The notes under the pieces: model-generated
What the model saw: only the letters and a program-made list of their open reading frames with translations
Database searches by the model: none
Told to the model about the DNA's origin: nothing
Virus record (IMG/VR): IMGVR_UViG_3300048759_000052
Coordinates: 1 to 23,422 of that record
DNA: 23,422 nucleotides
DNA from: a virus
Strand: one strand, 5' to 3'
Shown here: piece by piece, positions 1-5,527 of the stretch
How positions within the stretch are numbered: the first letter of the stretch is position 1
Layout of the letters: each line of letters opens with the position of its first letter
Made by a program: the position numbers and the translations under genes

Positions 1-306
1 CCTCACAGCAAGATGAGTGGAGACTGCAGCAGACTGATTGGAGACTGCAGCGCACTGAGTGGAAACTGCAGTAGACTGAGTGGAGACTGCACCGGACTGT
101 ACGGAAACTGCAGCAAGATGAGTGGAAACTGCAGTGGACTGACTGGAAACTGCAGCGGACTGAATGGAAACTGCAGTGGACTGCGTGGAGACTGCAGCGG
201 ACTGTACGGAAACTGCACCGGACTGCGTGGAGACCTGGATAAGTGCTTACTGCAAGACGAAGACAGGACACGGAGAGTCGACATCAGTGATTTGATCAAA
301 AACTGA
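1..306 (+). CDS. Heptad-repeat protein A, 5'-truncated by window edge
   Basis: The frame is open from base 1, so the start lies outside the window; an internal ATG at 13 corresponds to an internal Met of the full-length paralogue at 1726-2100. The visible 101 residues hold ten 7-residue repeats of the form (S/I/Y/T)-G-(D/N)-C-S-x-L, giving a Cys every seven residues, then a conserved 27-residue cap starting RGDLDKC and ending in LIKN. Bases 1-99 are identical to 1795-1893 in the paralogue. I recall similar repeats (often with Val in place of Cys) in unannotated proteins of other tailed phages; a solenoid-like fold is plausible but is inference. Function unknown. The stop codon lies inside the first linker element. 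Confidence 0.75.
   Translation, partial: PHSKMSGDCSRLIGDCSALSGNCSRLSGDCTGLYGNCSKMSGNCSGLTGNCSGLNGNCSGLRGDCSGLYGNCTGLRGDLDKCLLQDEDRTRRVDISDLIKN
16..225 (+). repeat. 21-bp tandem repeat array (10 units), heptad gene A
   Basis: Ten 21-bp units resembling AGTGGAGACTGCAGYRGACTG encode the heptads. Most units carry a CTGCAG hexamer. The units are imperfect copies of each other and of the arrays at 527-862 and 1810-2019. Confidence 0.9.
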
Positions 307-379
307 CCCTGATGGAAACTCCTTAGCACTAAGGAGTTTCTACCTGTGCCAGTTCCTGCCAGGAAACATGAGGGAGAAC
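303..379 (+). repeat. Double-hairpin linker element, copy 1
   Basis: First of four near-identical 77-nt elements. It begins at the stop codon of the upstream gene (CTGA), has a perfect 11-bp inverted repeat at 316-339 (AAACTCCTTAG, CA, CTAAGGAGTTT), then a second hairpin with CCTG/CCAGG-type arms around 343-363, and ends in the AGGGAG ribosome binding site (371-376) of the next gene, whose ATG is 83 nt from the element start. Copy 1 differs in the second hairpin (CCTGTGCC instead of CCTGGAGC) and has CATGAG where the others have CATAAG. Confidence 0.9.
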
Positions 380-385
380 ATAGAT

Positions 386-499
386 ATGATAAAATCACTT
401 ACTCGTGGAGCAGCAAAACTGTTTCACTTTGTTGAATTATCTATGATAAAAGCACTTACTCGTAAAGCAATAAAACTGTTTCACTTTGTTGGGACGGTT
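386..499 (+). repeat. Tandem duplication of the 57-bp leader segment
   Basis: Bases 386-442 and 443-499 are diverged direct copies, each starting ATGATAAAA and containing AAACTGTTTCACTTTGTTG. Each encodes a 19-residue leader; paralogue C has only one copy. The second copy could act as an internal start, but has no obvious ribosome binding site. Confidence 0.85.
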
Positions 500-943
500 C
501 GAGTTGAAGGACCTCACGGCAAGATGAGTGGAAACTGCAGCGGACTGAGTGGAAACTGCAGTAAACTGAGTGGAAACTGCAGCGGACTGTACGGAGACTG
601 CAGCTGGTTGATTGGAGACTGCAGTGGGTTGAGTGGAGACTGCAGCAGACTGTACGGAAACTGCATCGGACTGAGTGGAGACTGCAGCGGGTTGATTGGT
701 TACTGCAGTATGTTGAGTGGGGACTGCAGCAGACTGAGTGGAAACTGCAGCATCCTGAGTGGAGACTGCAGTGGACTGAGTGGGGACTGCAGTGGACTGA
801 GTGGAGACTGCAGTGGACTGAGTGGGGACTGCAGTGGACTGAGTGGAAACTGCACTGGACTGAGTGGAGACCTGGATAAGTACTTACTGCAAGACGAAGA
901 CAGAGCACGAAAAGTCGACATCAATGCGTTGATCAAAGACTGA
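386..943 (+). CDS. Heptad-repeat protein B
   Basis: 185 residues. The start at 386 is chosen because AGGGAG lies 9 nt upstream, as in the paralogue at 1726; an in-frame ATG at 368 exists only through a change in the linker and lies upstream of that site. The N-terminal leader (MIKSLTRGAAKLFHFVE) is followed by a second copy (MIKALTRKAIKLFHFVG), then RVEGPHGKM, sixteen Cys-containing heptads and the conserved C-terminal cap SGDLDKY...ALIKD, in which the cap Cys of the paralogues is Tyr. The array is six units longer than in the two paralogues. No enzyme motif or membrane segment is evident. Function unknown. Flanked by linker copies 1 and 2. Confidence 0.8.
   Translation: MIKSLTRGAAKLFHFVELSMIKALTRKAIKLFHFVGTVRVEGPHGKMSGNCSGLSGNCSKLSGNCSGLYGDCSWLIGDCSGLSGDCSRLYGNCIGLSGDCSGLIGYCSMLSGDCSRLSGNCSILSGDCSGLSGDCSGLSGDCSGLSGDCSGLSGNCTGLSGDLDKYLLQDEDRARKVDINALIKD
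527..862 (+). repeat. 21-bp tandem repeat array (16 units), heptad gene B
   Basis: Sixteen in-frame 21-bp units. Within it, 758-799 and 800-841 are identical 42-bp blocks, each made of one AGTGGAGAC and one AGTGGGGAC unit, which shows a recent two-unit duplication. Confidence 0.9.
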
Positions 944-1016
944 CCCTGATGGAAACTCCTTAGCACTAAGGAGTTTCTACCTGGAGCAGTTCCTGCCAGG
1001 AAACATAAGGGAGAGC
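940..1016 (+). repeat. Double-hairpin linker element, copy 2
   Basis: Same element as at 303-379, starting at the stop codon of heptad gene B. The perfect inverted repeat is at 953-976 and the second hairpin (CCTGG ... CCAGG) at about 980-1000. The AAGGGAG at 1007-1013 is followed by an ATG at 1022 (82 nt from the element start), which opens a 15-codon ORF instead of a recognisable protein. Confidence 0.9.
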
Positions 1017-1021
1017 TTCTA

Positions 1022-1069
1022 ATGGCATACCGTGATATGACTTTGCCAATACAGGAGACGACATCATGA
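1022..1069 (+). CDS. 15-codon ORF, possible leader peptide
   Basis: Encodes MAYRDMTLPIQETTS. It has the same AAGGGAG site and nearly the same distance to the linker (82 versus 83 nt) as the real genes that follow the other linkers, and its TGA overlaps the ATG of the next gene (ATGA at 1066-1069), which would allow translational coupling. It may be a leader peptide, the remnant of a deleted gene, or chance; nothing in the peptide suggests a function. Confidence 0.4.
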   Translation: MAYRDMTLPIQETTS

Positions 1070-1281
1070 AACTACCAAGAGTCACAGCCGGCGATGCTAA
1101 TGAGATCATGCGACAACGCCCTGACATCATCAATTTGCCAAACAAGCAGGCTCTACGACTGATCGACCTGCTTGACAACGAGGAGTGGTCTGTCGATCTG
1201 GCACGTAACATAGTACAAGCAGTAAACGAAAGCACTGATGGGCAGCCTCGCTACGTCGTGATTCGTATCAGCAATACATAA
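1066..1281 (+). CDS. Hypothetical protein, 71 residues
   Basis: A small soluble, mostly helical-looking protein with no family I recognise; the centre (LPNKQALRLIDLLDNEEW) looks like an amphipathic helix. The start is supported by CAGGAG at 1052-1057, 8 nt upstream, and by the ATGA overlap with the 15-codon ORF. Followed after 17 nt by the DUF3846-like gene, so the two are probably co-transcribed between linkers 2 and 3. Confidence 0.65.
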   Translation: MKLPRVTAGDANEIMRQRPDIINLPNKQALRLIDLLDNEEWSVDLARNIVQAVNESTDGQPRYVVIRISNT

Positions 1282-1298
1282 CCACAAGGAGCATGATC

Positions 1299-1646
1299 AT
1301 GGCGGAAAAACAAGCCTTACTGATCAACAGCACGAACAAAACAGTCAGCGTCGTAAAGTATAATGACTCGGAAGATTTGCGCAATTTGGTTGGCGGCAGT
1401 ATCGAGTTTGCATACACATGGCGAGACACTGGAGATGTGATGTACGTTGATGGAGAAGGACTGCATAAGCAGCCCAAATTCGGCTTCCTGTTTACAGGAC
1501 GTCCTGATCAGTACTTGGCAGGAAATGCTGTTGTGGTCGGTCGTGAGCGTGAAGATAAAAGTGAACCCAATGGATTCACTACTAATCCGCCGACCATCAA
1601 CGTCAGATCACTACGCAGTGAAGTGATATTCGTTGACTTTAACTGA
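1299..1646 (+). CDS. DUF3846-like protein
   Basis: 115 residues. Residues 30-81 (LVGGSIEFAYT ... MYVDGEGL ... GNAVVVGRE) match what I remember of DUF3846, a family of small phage and plasmid proteins without known function: an LVGG-x-IE strand, an acidic YVDxEG turn and a G-x-AVVVG strand. The ATG at 1299 is preferred over the in-frame ATG at 1293 because AAGGAG at 1286-1291 is 7 nt from the former and 1 nt from the latter. Its stop codon lies in linker copy 3, exactly where the unrelated heptad genes end. Confidence 0.75.
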   Translation: MAEKQALLINSTNKTVSVVKYNDSEDLRNLVGGSIEFAYTWRDTGDVMYVDGEGLHKQPKFGFLFTGRPDQYLAGNAVVVGREREDKSEPNGFTTNPPTINVRSLRSEVIFVDFN

Positions 1647-1719
1647 TCCTGATGGAAACTCCTTAGTGCTAAGGAGTTTCTACCTGGAGCAGTTGTTGCC
1701 AGGAAACATAAGGGAGAAC
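1643..1719 (+). repeat. Double-hairpin linker element, copy 3
   Basis: Third copy, following a gene unrelated to the heptad family. The perfect inverted repeat is at 1656-1679, with the two central bases TG instead of CA. In the second hairpin TTCCTG is TTGTTG, which replaces one G-C pair by G-U in my fold. AAGGGAG at 1710-1716 serves the ATG at 1726, 83 nt from the element start. Confidence 0.9.
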
Positions 1720-1725
1720 TTAGTT

Positions 1726-2100
1726 ATGATAAAAGCACTTACTCGTGGAACAGTAAAACTGTTTCACTTTGTTGAGACGGGTCGAGTTGAAGGACCTCAC
1801 AGCAAGATGAGTGGAGACTGCAGCAGACTGATTGGAGACTGCAGCGCACTGAGTGGAAACTGCAGTAGACTGAGTGGAGACTGCACCGGACTGATTGGAA
1901 ACTGCAGCAAGATGAGTGGAAACTGCAGTGGACTGACTGGAAACTGCAGCGAACTGACTGGAAACTGCAGCGGGTTGATTGGAGACTGCAGTGGGCTGTA
2001 CGGAGACTGCAGTAGACTGCGTGGAGACCTGGATAAGTGCTTACTGCAAGACGAAGACAGAGCACAAAGAGTCGACATCAGTGAGCTGATCAAAGACTGA
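1726..2100 (+). CDS. Heptad-repeat protein C
   Basis: 124 residues: one leader (MIKALTRGTVKLFHFVE), TGRVEGPHSKM, ten Cys heptads (residues about 29-98) and the cap RGDLDKC...ISELIKD. The ATG at 1726 is chosen over upstream in-frame TTG codons because it follows AAGGGAG by 9 nt and matches the leader of paralogue B; the longer frame would read through the linker. Its first units are identical in DNA to partial gene A, whereas the later units differ in scattered blocks, which suggests recombination between paralogues. Function unknown; leader plus array plus cap resembles other phage heptad-repeat proteins I recall, all uncharacterised. Confidence 0.8.
   Translation: MIKALTRGTVKLFHFVETGRVEGPHSKMSGDCSRLIGDCSALSGNCSRLSGDCTGLIGNCSKMSGNCSGLTGNCSELTGNCSGLIGDCSGLYGDCSRLRGDLDKCLLQDEDRAQRVDISELIKD
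1810..2019 (+). repeat. 21-bp tandem repeat array (10 units), heptad gene C
   Basis: Ten 21-bp in-frame units, most with CTGCAG. It has the same unit number as array A; the first four units are identical to those of array A. Confidence 0.9.
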
Positions 2101-2173
2101 TCCTGATGGAAACTCCTTAGCACTAAGGAGTTTCTACCTGGAGCAGTTCCTGCCAGGAAACATAAGGGAGAAC
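2097..2173 (+). repeat. Double-hairpin linker element, copy 4
   Basis: Fourth copy, from the stop codon of heptad gene C; inverted repeat at 2110-2133, second hairpin around 2137-2157. AAGGGAG at 2164-2170 precedes the ATG at 2180, again 83 nt from the element start. No further copy follows in the window. Confidence 0.9.
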
Positions 2174-2179
2174 ACAGCT

Positions 2180-2446
2180 ATGCGATGCGCCAAGGGTATG
2201 TGCCCTCGATCCGCCAAATTCAATGACTACTGCCCAGATCACGCCAGCCCGACCGACTTTGCTGGTGCGTCAGATCAGGTGTTCCGAACTCGCGACGGAT
2301 TCCATATCTTGGTCGATGGTAAAGTGATCAATTCGACATGGGAAAAATATAAGGCTGCTCAGTCTAGCCTTAAAACTGAGCAGACCCGATCCCGCCGCCG
2401 GGAAGCAGACCGCGCCAGACGCGAGAAGGCTAAAAATACTGCGTGA
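2180..2446 (+). CDS. Small Cys/His zinc-finger-like protein
   Basis: 88 residues. The N-terminus has C3-x4-C8-x9-C18-x2-H21 (MRCAKGMCPRS ... YCPDH), which resembles the short zinc-binding C-x-GC...C-x-x-H motif common in small phage proteins. The C-terminal third is very basic and Arg-rich (RSRRREADRARREKAK), so nucleic-acid binding is plausible but inferred. The start is fixed by the linker ribosome binding site. It is followed after 25 nt by another Cys-rich protein. Confidence 0.7.
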   Translation: MRCAKGMCPRSAKFNDYCPDHASPTDFAGASDQVFRTRDGFHILVDGKVINSTWEKYKAAQSSLKTEQTRSRRREADRARREKAKNTA

Positions 2447-2471
2447 TACATCCTTAATAAGGAACACAACT

Positions 2472-3071
2472 ATGTCAGACCCACAACGCCTTAGTGTCGA
2501 GATTCCAAAGACCATGCGGACGCTTGAACGTGATAAGCGTGGATATCCTATCCCGTTTATCGTCTTTCGTGACAAAACGGGCGTCCCACAGTTTACTATC
2601 AACGACACAAATGCAGTATCGACATGCGTACAAAAGCGTATCTGTGCTATCTGCGGTAAGAAGCTTACCCATCAACAATACTGGTTGGTCGGTGGGTCGC
2701 GTTGCTTCATGCATGAGCATGGTGCTTTCCTTGACCCGCCTTTGCACCAGGAGTGTGCTGAGTATGCCTTACAAGTTTGCCCGTTTCTGGCAGCGCCGTC
2801 TTACGCAAAGCGGATTGATGACAAGAAGCTGAAGCCAGAGAACCGGCCAGATGGCATGATATTGGTCAAGCACGGTAACATGCTGCCAGATCAGCCCGAG
2901 CGGTTTGGTCTTGGTATGACATCCAGCATGGAAATCATCAGCGAGCGTGCTGGATACCTCTTCATTCCTAAAAAATGGGAGTACGTCGAGTTCTGGAAGA
3001 GCGGCAAACCGTGCAACTCACCTGACGAAATGCCGTCCGATCAACCTATCTCACTCGGAGTTATACTGTGA
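2472..3071 (+). CDS. Cys-rich phage protein, probable zinc binding
   Basis: 199 residues. Candidate metal ligands are C58-x2-C61 (CAICGKKL), C78, H92-x2-C95 and C103 within PPLHQECAEYALQVCPFL. I recall this arrangement (CxxCG, then a PPxHxxCAxxAxxxCPFL block) from an unannotated family in phages and plasmids of several bacterial groups; no function is known to me. AAGGAA lies about 8 nt before the ATG. The stop overlaps the start of the next gene by one base (TGATG), suggesting coupled translation. Confidence 0.75.
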   Translation: MSDPQRLSVEIPKTMRTLERDKRGYPIPFIVFRDKTGVPQFTINDTNAVSTCVQKRICAICGKKLTHQQYWLVGGSRCFMHEHGAFLDPPLHQECAEYALQVCPFLAAPSYAKRIDDKKLKPENRPDGMILVKHGNMLPDQPERFGLGMTSSMEIISERAGYLFIPKKWEYVEFWKSGKPCNSPDEMPSDQPISLGVIL

Positions 3072-3283
3072 TGTCCGAAACAACTAAGCAAGACCCAAAC
3101 AGTCTTGTGGGCAGACAACTTGTTGCGTTATGTGATGATGGTGCTTTTCGTAAGTGCACCATCATTAACCCTGATGAAGGTAATAACCCAACAGGCGCAA
3201 ACGCAGTGGCAACATACTCTGGCAAATATGTATACGGAGTGTTCGATTGGAATGGTACCTTCCGTACATTCCGACGGCTGTAA
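3071..3283 (+). CDS. Hypothetical protein, 70 residues
   Basis: A small, probably beta-rich protein (VGRQLVALCDDGAFRKCTII ... YGVFDWNGTFRTF). I do not recognise a family. The ATG at 3071 is taken; a GTG one codon earlier (3068) is equally reachable from CGGAG at 3056-3060. Overlaps the stop codon of the upstream Cys-rich gene, so it probably depends on its translation. Confidence 0.6.
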   Translation: MSETTKQDPNSLVGRQLVALCDDGAFRKCTIINPDEGNNPTGANAVATYSGKYVYGVFDWNGTFRTFRRL

Positions 3284-3318
3284 TACAAGAAGAACTCACC
3301 CATAACAGGAGATATACC

Positions 3319-3537
3319 ATGAGGGCCAAACAAATGTACTGTACTAGCTGCAATAAGTCAGTACTTGCGCAGCAGCAGCGGCCTAACTTTATTCTGCACC
3401 TGCTTTTGATCGTACTGACTTGCGGCTTATGGCTGCCGTTCTTCGTATTGATCGAGGTGTTCAGCGACCACAGCTGGAGATGTCCTAACTGTGGCAGCAA
3501 GTGTGTCTCAGTAATATGGAGGCGGCTCTATAAGTAA
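3319..3537 (+). CDS. Small membrane zinc-ribbon protein (LITAF-like layout)
   Basis: 72 residues. A CxxC pair (YCTSC, about residues 8-11) and a second CPNCGSKC set near the C-terminus flank a 25-residue hydrophobic stretch (FILHLLLIVLTCGLWLPFFV). Two zinc half-sites joined by a membrane-inserted segment is the layout of LITAF-like domains and of a bacterial/phage family with an HLLLTxxTxGLWxxxW core that I recall. It probably sits at the inner face of the membrane. The start at 3319 is preferred because AGGAG (3307-3311) is 7 nt upstream; an earlier in-frame ATG (3247) lies within the preceding gene. Confidence 0.75.
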   Translation: MRAKQMYCTSCNKSVLAQQQRPNFILHLLLIVLTCGLWLPFFVLIEVFSDHSWRCPNCGSKCVSVIWRRLYK

Positions 3538-3552
3538 CAAAGGAGAAGGCTC

Positions 3553-3744
3553 ATGAATACTGATGCACAAATCTACGACCGGTACGTCGAGATTTTGAAA
3601 GCTGGTAAGGGCCGAACACTTCCAAGCGAAGCAGCAGCTCAAGTCCGCGACGAGTACGCTTTATCCAGCAGCGTAAATGTGCTTATAGTGTTCGTACGCG
3701 AATCACGCAGACGGAAAGCAGAGTCTAAGGAGTATACACCATGA
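3553..3744 (+). CDS. Hypothetical protein, 63 residues
   Basis: A small charged protein with a basic tail (RESRRRKAESKEY). It has AAGGAG about 8 nt before the ATG. Its stop overlaps the next start (ATGA at 3741-3744). The middle (LPSEAAAQVRDEYALSS) might be a helix-turn-helix, but this is weak; no family recognised. Confidence 0.65.
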   Translation: MNTDAQIYDRYVEILKAGKGRTLPSEAAAQVRDEYALSSSVNVLIVFVRESRRRKAESKEYTP

Positions 3745-4121
3745 ACATCGAGATCATGCAGCTGGCTATCAGCATTCTGCGGGACGTTGAAGCCAATCAG
3801 TTACCATTCCGTACGGAAGCATGGTTTATTGATGGTAACAACGCAAGCGACTGTACCACTGCCGCGTGTGCAGCAGGGTGGTTGTGCCGCGACCCACGCA
3901 TGCAGAAGCTTGGACTTAAGATAGCCCAAAACGGCGATATCAGTTATCCTGAGTTCGACACGAGTGTTGGGTTTTCTGCTATGGCTAAACTGCTGAAAAT
4001 TCAGTCCTCGGATTCCGAGTATCTGTTCTACAGAAGTAGTTACTCAGCAGCCCAGGTTACCGCTGGGATGATCGCGGATCGGATGGAGCAGATGATTAAC
4101 AACTACAATAAGGAGGCTTAG
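3741..4121 (+). CDS. Conserved phage hypothetical protein with ACAAGW motif
   Basis: 126 residues. The block DCTTAACAAGWLCRDP (residues 37-52, Cys 38, 43, 49) matches a motif (C-x-T-x-ACAAGW) I recall from uncharacterised phage proteins that continue with a YP...G-x-x-A segment, here YPEF...GFSAMAKLL. Function unknown. AAGGAG at 3727-3732 supports the start, and translation is probably coupled to the upstream gene through ATGA. Confidence 0.7.
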   Translation: MNIEIMQLAISILRDVEANQLPFRTEAWFIDGNNASDCTTAACAAGWLCRDPRMQKLGLKIAQNGDISYPEFDTSVGFSAMAKLLKIQSSDSEYLFYRSSYSAAQVTAGMIADRMEQMINNYNKEA

Positions 4122-4181
4122 TAATGAATGAAATGCGTTGATCCAGACCTGAACCACGTACGAAAAAACAAGAGGTAAGTC

Positions 4182-4469
4182 ATGAGTACAGAAGCACGGA
4201 TCAACTATGAGCTGGCTAGCATCGAACGCGACCGGCTTTATATCGCACTTCCTGATAAGTGGACGCTTAAATCGATCTGTCCACTTAAGCTGCGCAATGG
4301 TAACTATATGAGTGATGGTGGGTTAGGCTTCCTGATTGCATCTGATGGATTCAGCAATGGATTCACAGTGCATATCGATGATATGTTCATGGTAAGTGGA
4401 GGCAAAAACCACCAGACCGAGCACTTCGATACACTGGACGCTTTGCTGGCTAAGTGGACAGTCGATTGA
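4182..4469 (+). CDS. Hypothetical protein, 95 residues
   Basis: Last gene of the plus-strand block. A soluble alpha/beta-looking protein without a recognisable family. AGAGG lies about 8 nt before the ATG. It is followed by 75 bp without a gene and then the terminator, so it probably ends the operon. Confidence 0.65.
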   Translation: MSTEARINYELASIERDRLYIALPDKWTLKSICPLKLRNGNYMSDGGLGFLIASDGFSNGFTVHIDDMFMVSGGKNHQTEHFDTLDALLAKWTVD

Positions 4470-4544
4470 TATCAGCTAGTCAGCCTAAGTCCTAATCTGT
4501 GAGGCGGTATTCGATACCACAACGCACTAAATACAAGCACAGAA

Positions 4545-4592
4545 AAACCGAGCTGCCTTAGCGAGTTTACTAAGGCAGCTCGGTTTGTTTTG
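4545..4592. terminator. Bidirectional intrinsic terminator
   Basis: A perfect 17-bp stem (arms 4545-4561 and 4570-4586, AAACCGAGCTGCCTTAG) with an 8-nt loop. The plus strand continues GTTTTG, and on the minus strand the stem is followed by TTCT, so it can stop transcription from both sides. It lies between the convergent last genes of the two blocks. Confidence 0.9.
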
Positions 4593-4610
4593 TCTGGTAT
4601 CAGAGATAAC

Positions 4611-5030
4611 TCACTGAGTATGTGGCGTCAGCTCCATAGGAGTAAGTACAGTCGATGATGAACTTGACGACACAGCCAAATTGGTTTCAATCTTTGCGCT
4701 GCCGATTCTGGCGTTGATCTTGGATGCAATCACTTCAGGAGTGATGCCAGTAAATCGCGCCAGCTCTGGTGTAGCGTTGTCAAGTACATACTGCACTCCA
4801 GCTGCCATTGATGGGCTAATATCAGGCATACTAATTTGCAGCGGGTGGCTTTTTATCCCTGCATCAGTAGCTTGTCTGACTGCCCCGAGGGCATTGGTAA
4901 CCGCGACAGCGATCACCGCAGCCGATGCTTGGTCCATCATGTGCGATCGAAGCCATGCCAGAAATACAGACCCGACAACTGACAGCACAAAAACAGCCAA
5001 TTGTGACACTAAACTCGAATAGTCGATCAT
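4611..5030 (-). CDS. Holin-like membrane protein
   Basis: 139 residues. One transmembrane segment (residues 8-27, VSQLAVFVLSVVGSVFLAWL), then a soluble part with AVTNALGAV and YVLDNATPELARFTGITPEVI, reminiscent of small phage holins whose soluble tails share an AV-x-NA and a P-x-x-x-x-x-xG-xTP pattern. The start at 5030 is chosen because AGGAGG lies 10 nt upstream; an earlier in-frame start would overlap the endolysin gene. It sits 34 nt downstream of the endolysin, the usual lysis-pair arrangement. Holin is inferred from topology and context; an accessory membrane protein is possible. Confidence 0.6.
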   Translation of the reverse strand: MIDYSSLVSQLAVFVLSVVGSVFLAWLRSHMMDQASAAVIAVAVTNALGAVRQATDAGIKSHPLQISMPDISPSMAAGVQYVLDNATPELARFTGITPEVIASKINARIGSAKIETNLAVSSSSSSTVLTPMELTPHTQ

Positions 5031-5064
5031 TTTGTTGTTACCTCCTGTTTTATCTGTAAGTAGA

Positions 5065-5523
5065 TCAAAACGCTTTGTATTCAGAGTCAGGGTACCAAGA
5101 ACCGTTAAAAAGCCGCTCCTCATCCACAGCTTTGATCCGTTGCACGTAAGTCACCTTTGTAGTGTTAAGATTGTTTTCACCTGGACCACCCCACACCATA
5201 CCATGCTTATTAGCCAGAGCACCTAGGAATGTATAGTCACCACTCCAGTTTAATTTACCGTCGATCTCCTGAACCAAATCAGCTGCCAGTCCGTAGTGGT
5301 GAGCATCCACTTTACTGTTGCCCGGCGGCATCATTCTTGCCTGCCTTGCGGCGCTTCGATAAGTCTCATTCAGCCTAAGCGTAATCCCAGCTTCTTTAGC
5401 ATCAGCCATAATAGCCTCAACCATCTCTCGGGTTGTTGGCTCCAGCATTTCAGGGTAAGCAATCCGACTCACCAACTTGAAGTAAGGTGATGGAAGGATA
5501 ACGTCGTTGTAGAACGTTGACAT
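5065..5523 (-). CDS. Endolysin, M15-type (L-Ala-D-Glu / VanY-like) peptidase
   Basis: 152 residues. ETYRSAARQ (53-61) and HHYGLAAD (75-82) are the standard N-terminal motifs of M15 peptidases that cut peptidoglycan peptides; H75 and D82 would be two zinc ligands. YTFLGALANKHGMVWGG (97-113) matches the core helix and WGG turn. The third ligand, a His normally found in a D-x-x-H motif after WGG, is not present: the likely equivalent position (VTYVQRI) has Tyr126. No His occurs after H107. The C-terminus (NGSWYPDSEY) resembles some phage endolysins I recall. No signal peptide, so export would depend on the adjacent holin-like protein. Confidence 0.8.
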   Translation of the reverse strand: MSTFYNDVILPSPYFKLVSRIAYPEMLEPTTREMVEAIMADAKEAGITLRLNETYRSAARQARMMPPGNSKVDAHHYGLAADLVQEIDGKLNWSGDYTFLGALANKHGMVWGGPGENNLNTTKVTYVQRIKAVDEERLFNGSWYPDSEYKAF

Positions 5524-5527
5524 TTAC

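Noticed and set aside
316-339. Linker hairpin as a classical intrinsic terminator
   Set aside because: The stem is strong but AT-rich at its base and is followed by TCTACC, not by a T-run, and the next gene's ribosome binding site follows at once.
456-966. Long antisense frames opposite the heptad arrays, with Cys/Ser/His or Pro/Leu/Ser repeats
   Set aside because: They are automatic by-products of an open 21-bp repeat read in other frames and lack starts, ribosome binding sites and any relation to neighbours. The same holds for frames opposite genes A and C.
1633-1725. In-frame upstream extension of heptad protein C through linker copy 3 (reads TDPDGNSLVLRSFYLEQ...)
   Set aside because: The linker is open in this frame in all four copies, but differences between copies change amino acids, there is no good ribosome binding site upstream, and AAGGGAG sits ideally before the 1726 ATG. 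Protein-coding use of the linker is not excluded.
1-2100. CRISPR array
   Set aside because: The 21-bp repeats are adjacent without spacers, are in frame and code for protein; no cas-like genes.
4470-4545. Possible tRNA 3' half (GGTATTCGATACC)
   Set aside because: The putative T-arm cannot form a 5-bp stem with a 7-nt loop and no acceptor or anticodon arm fits.
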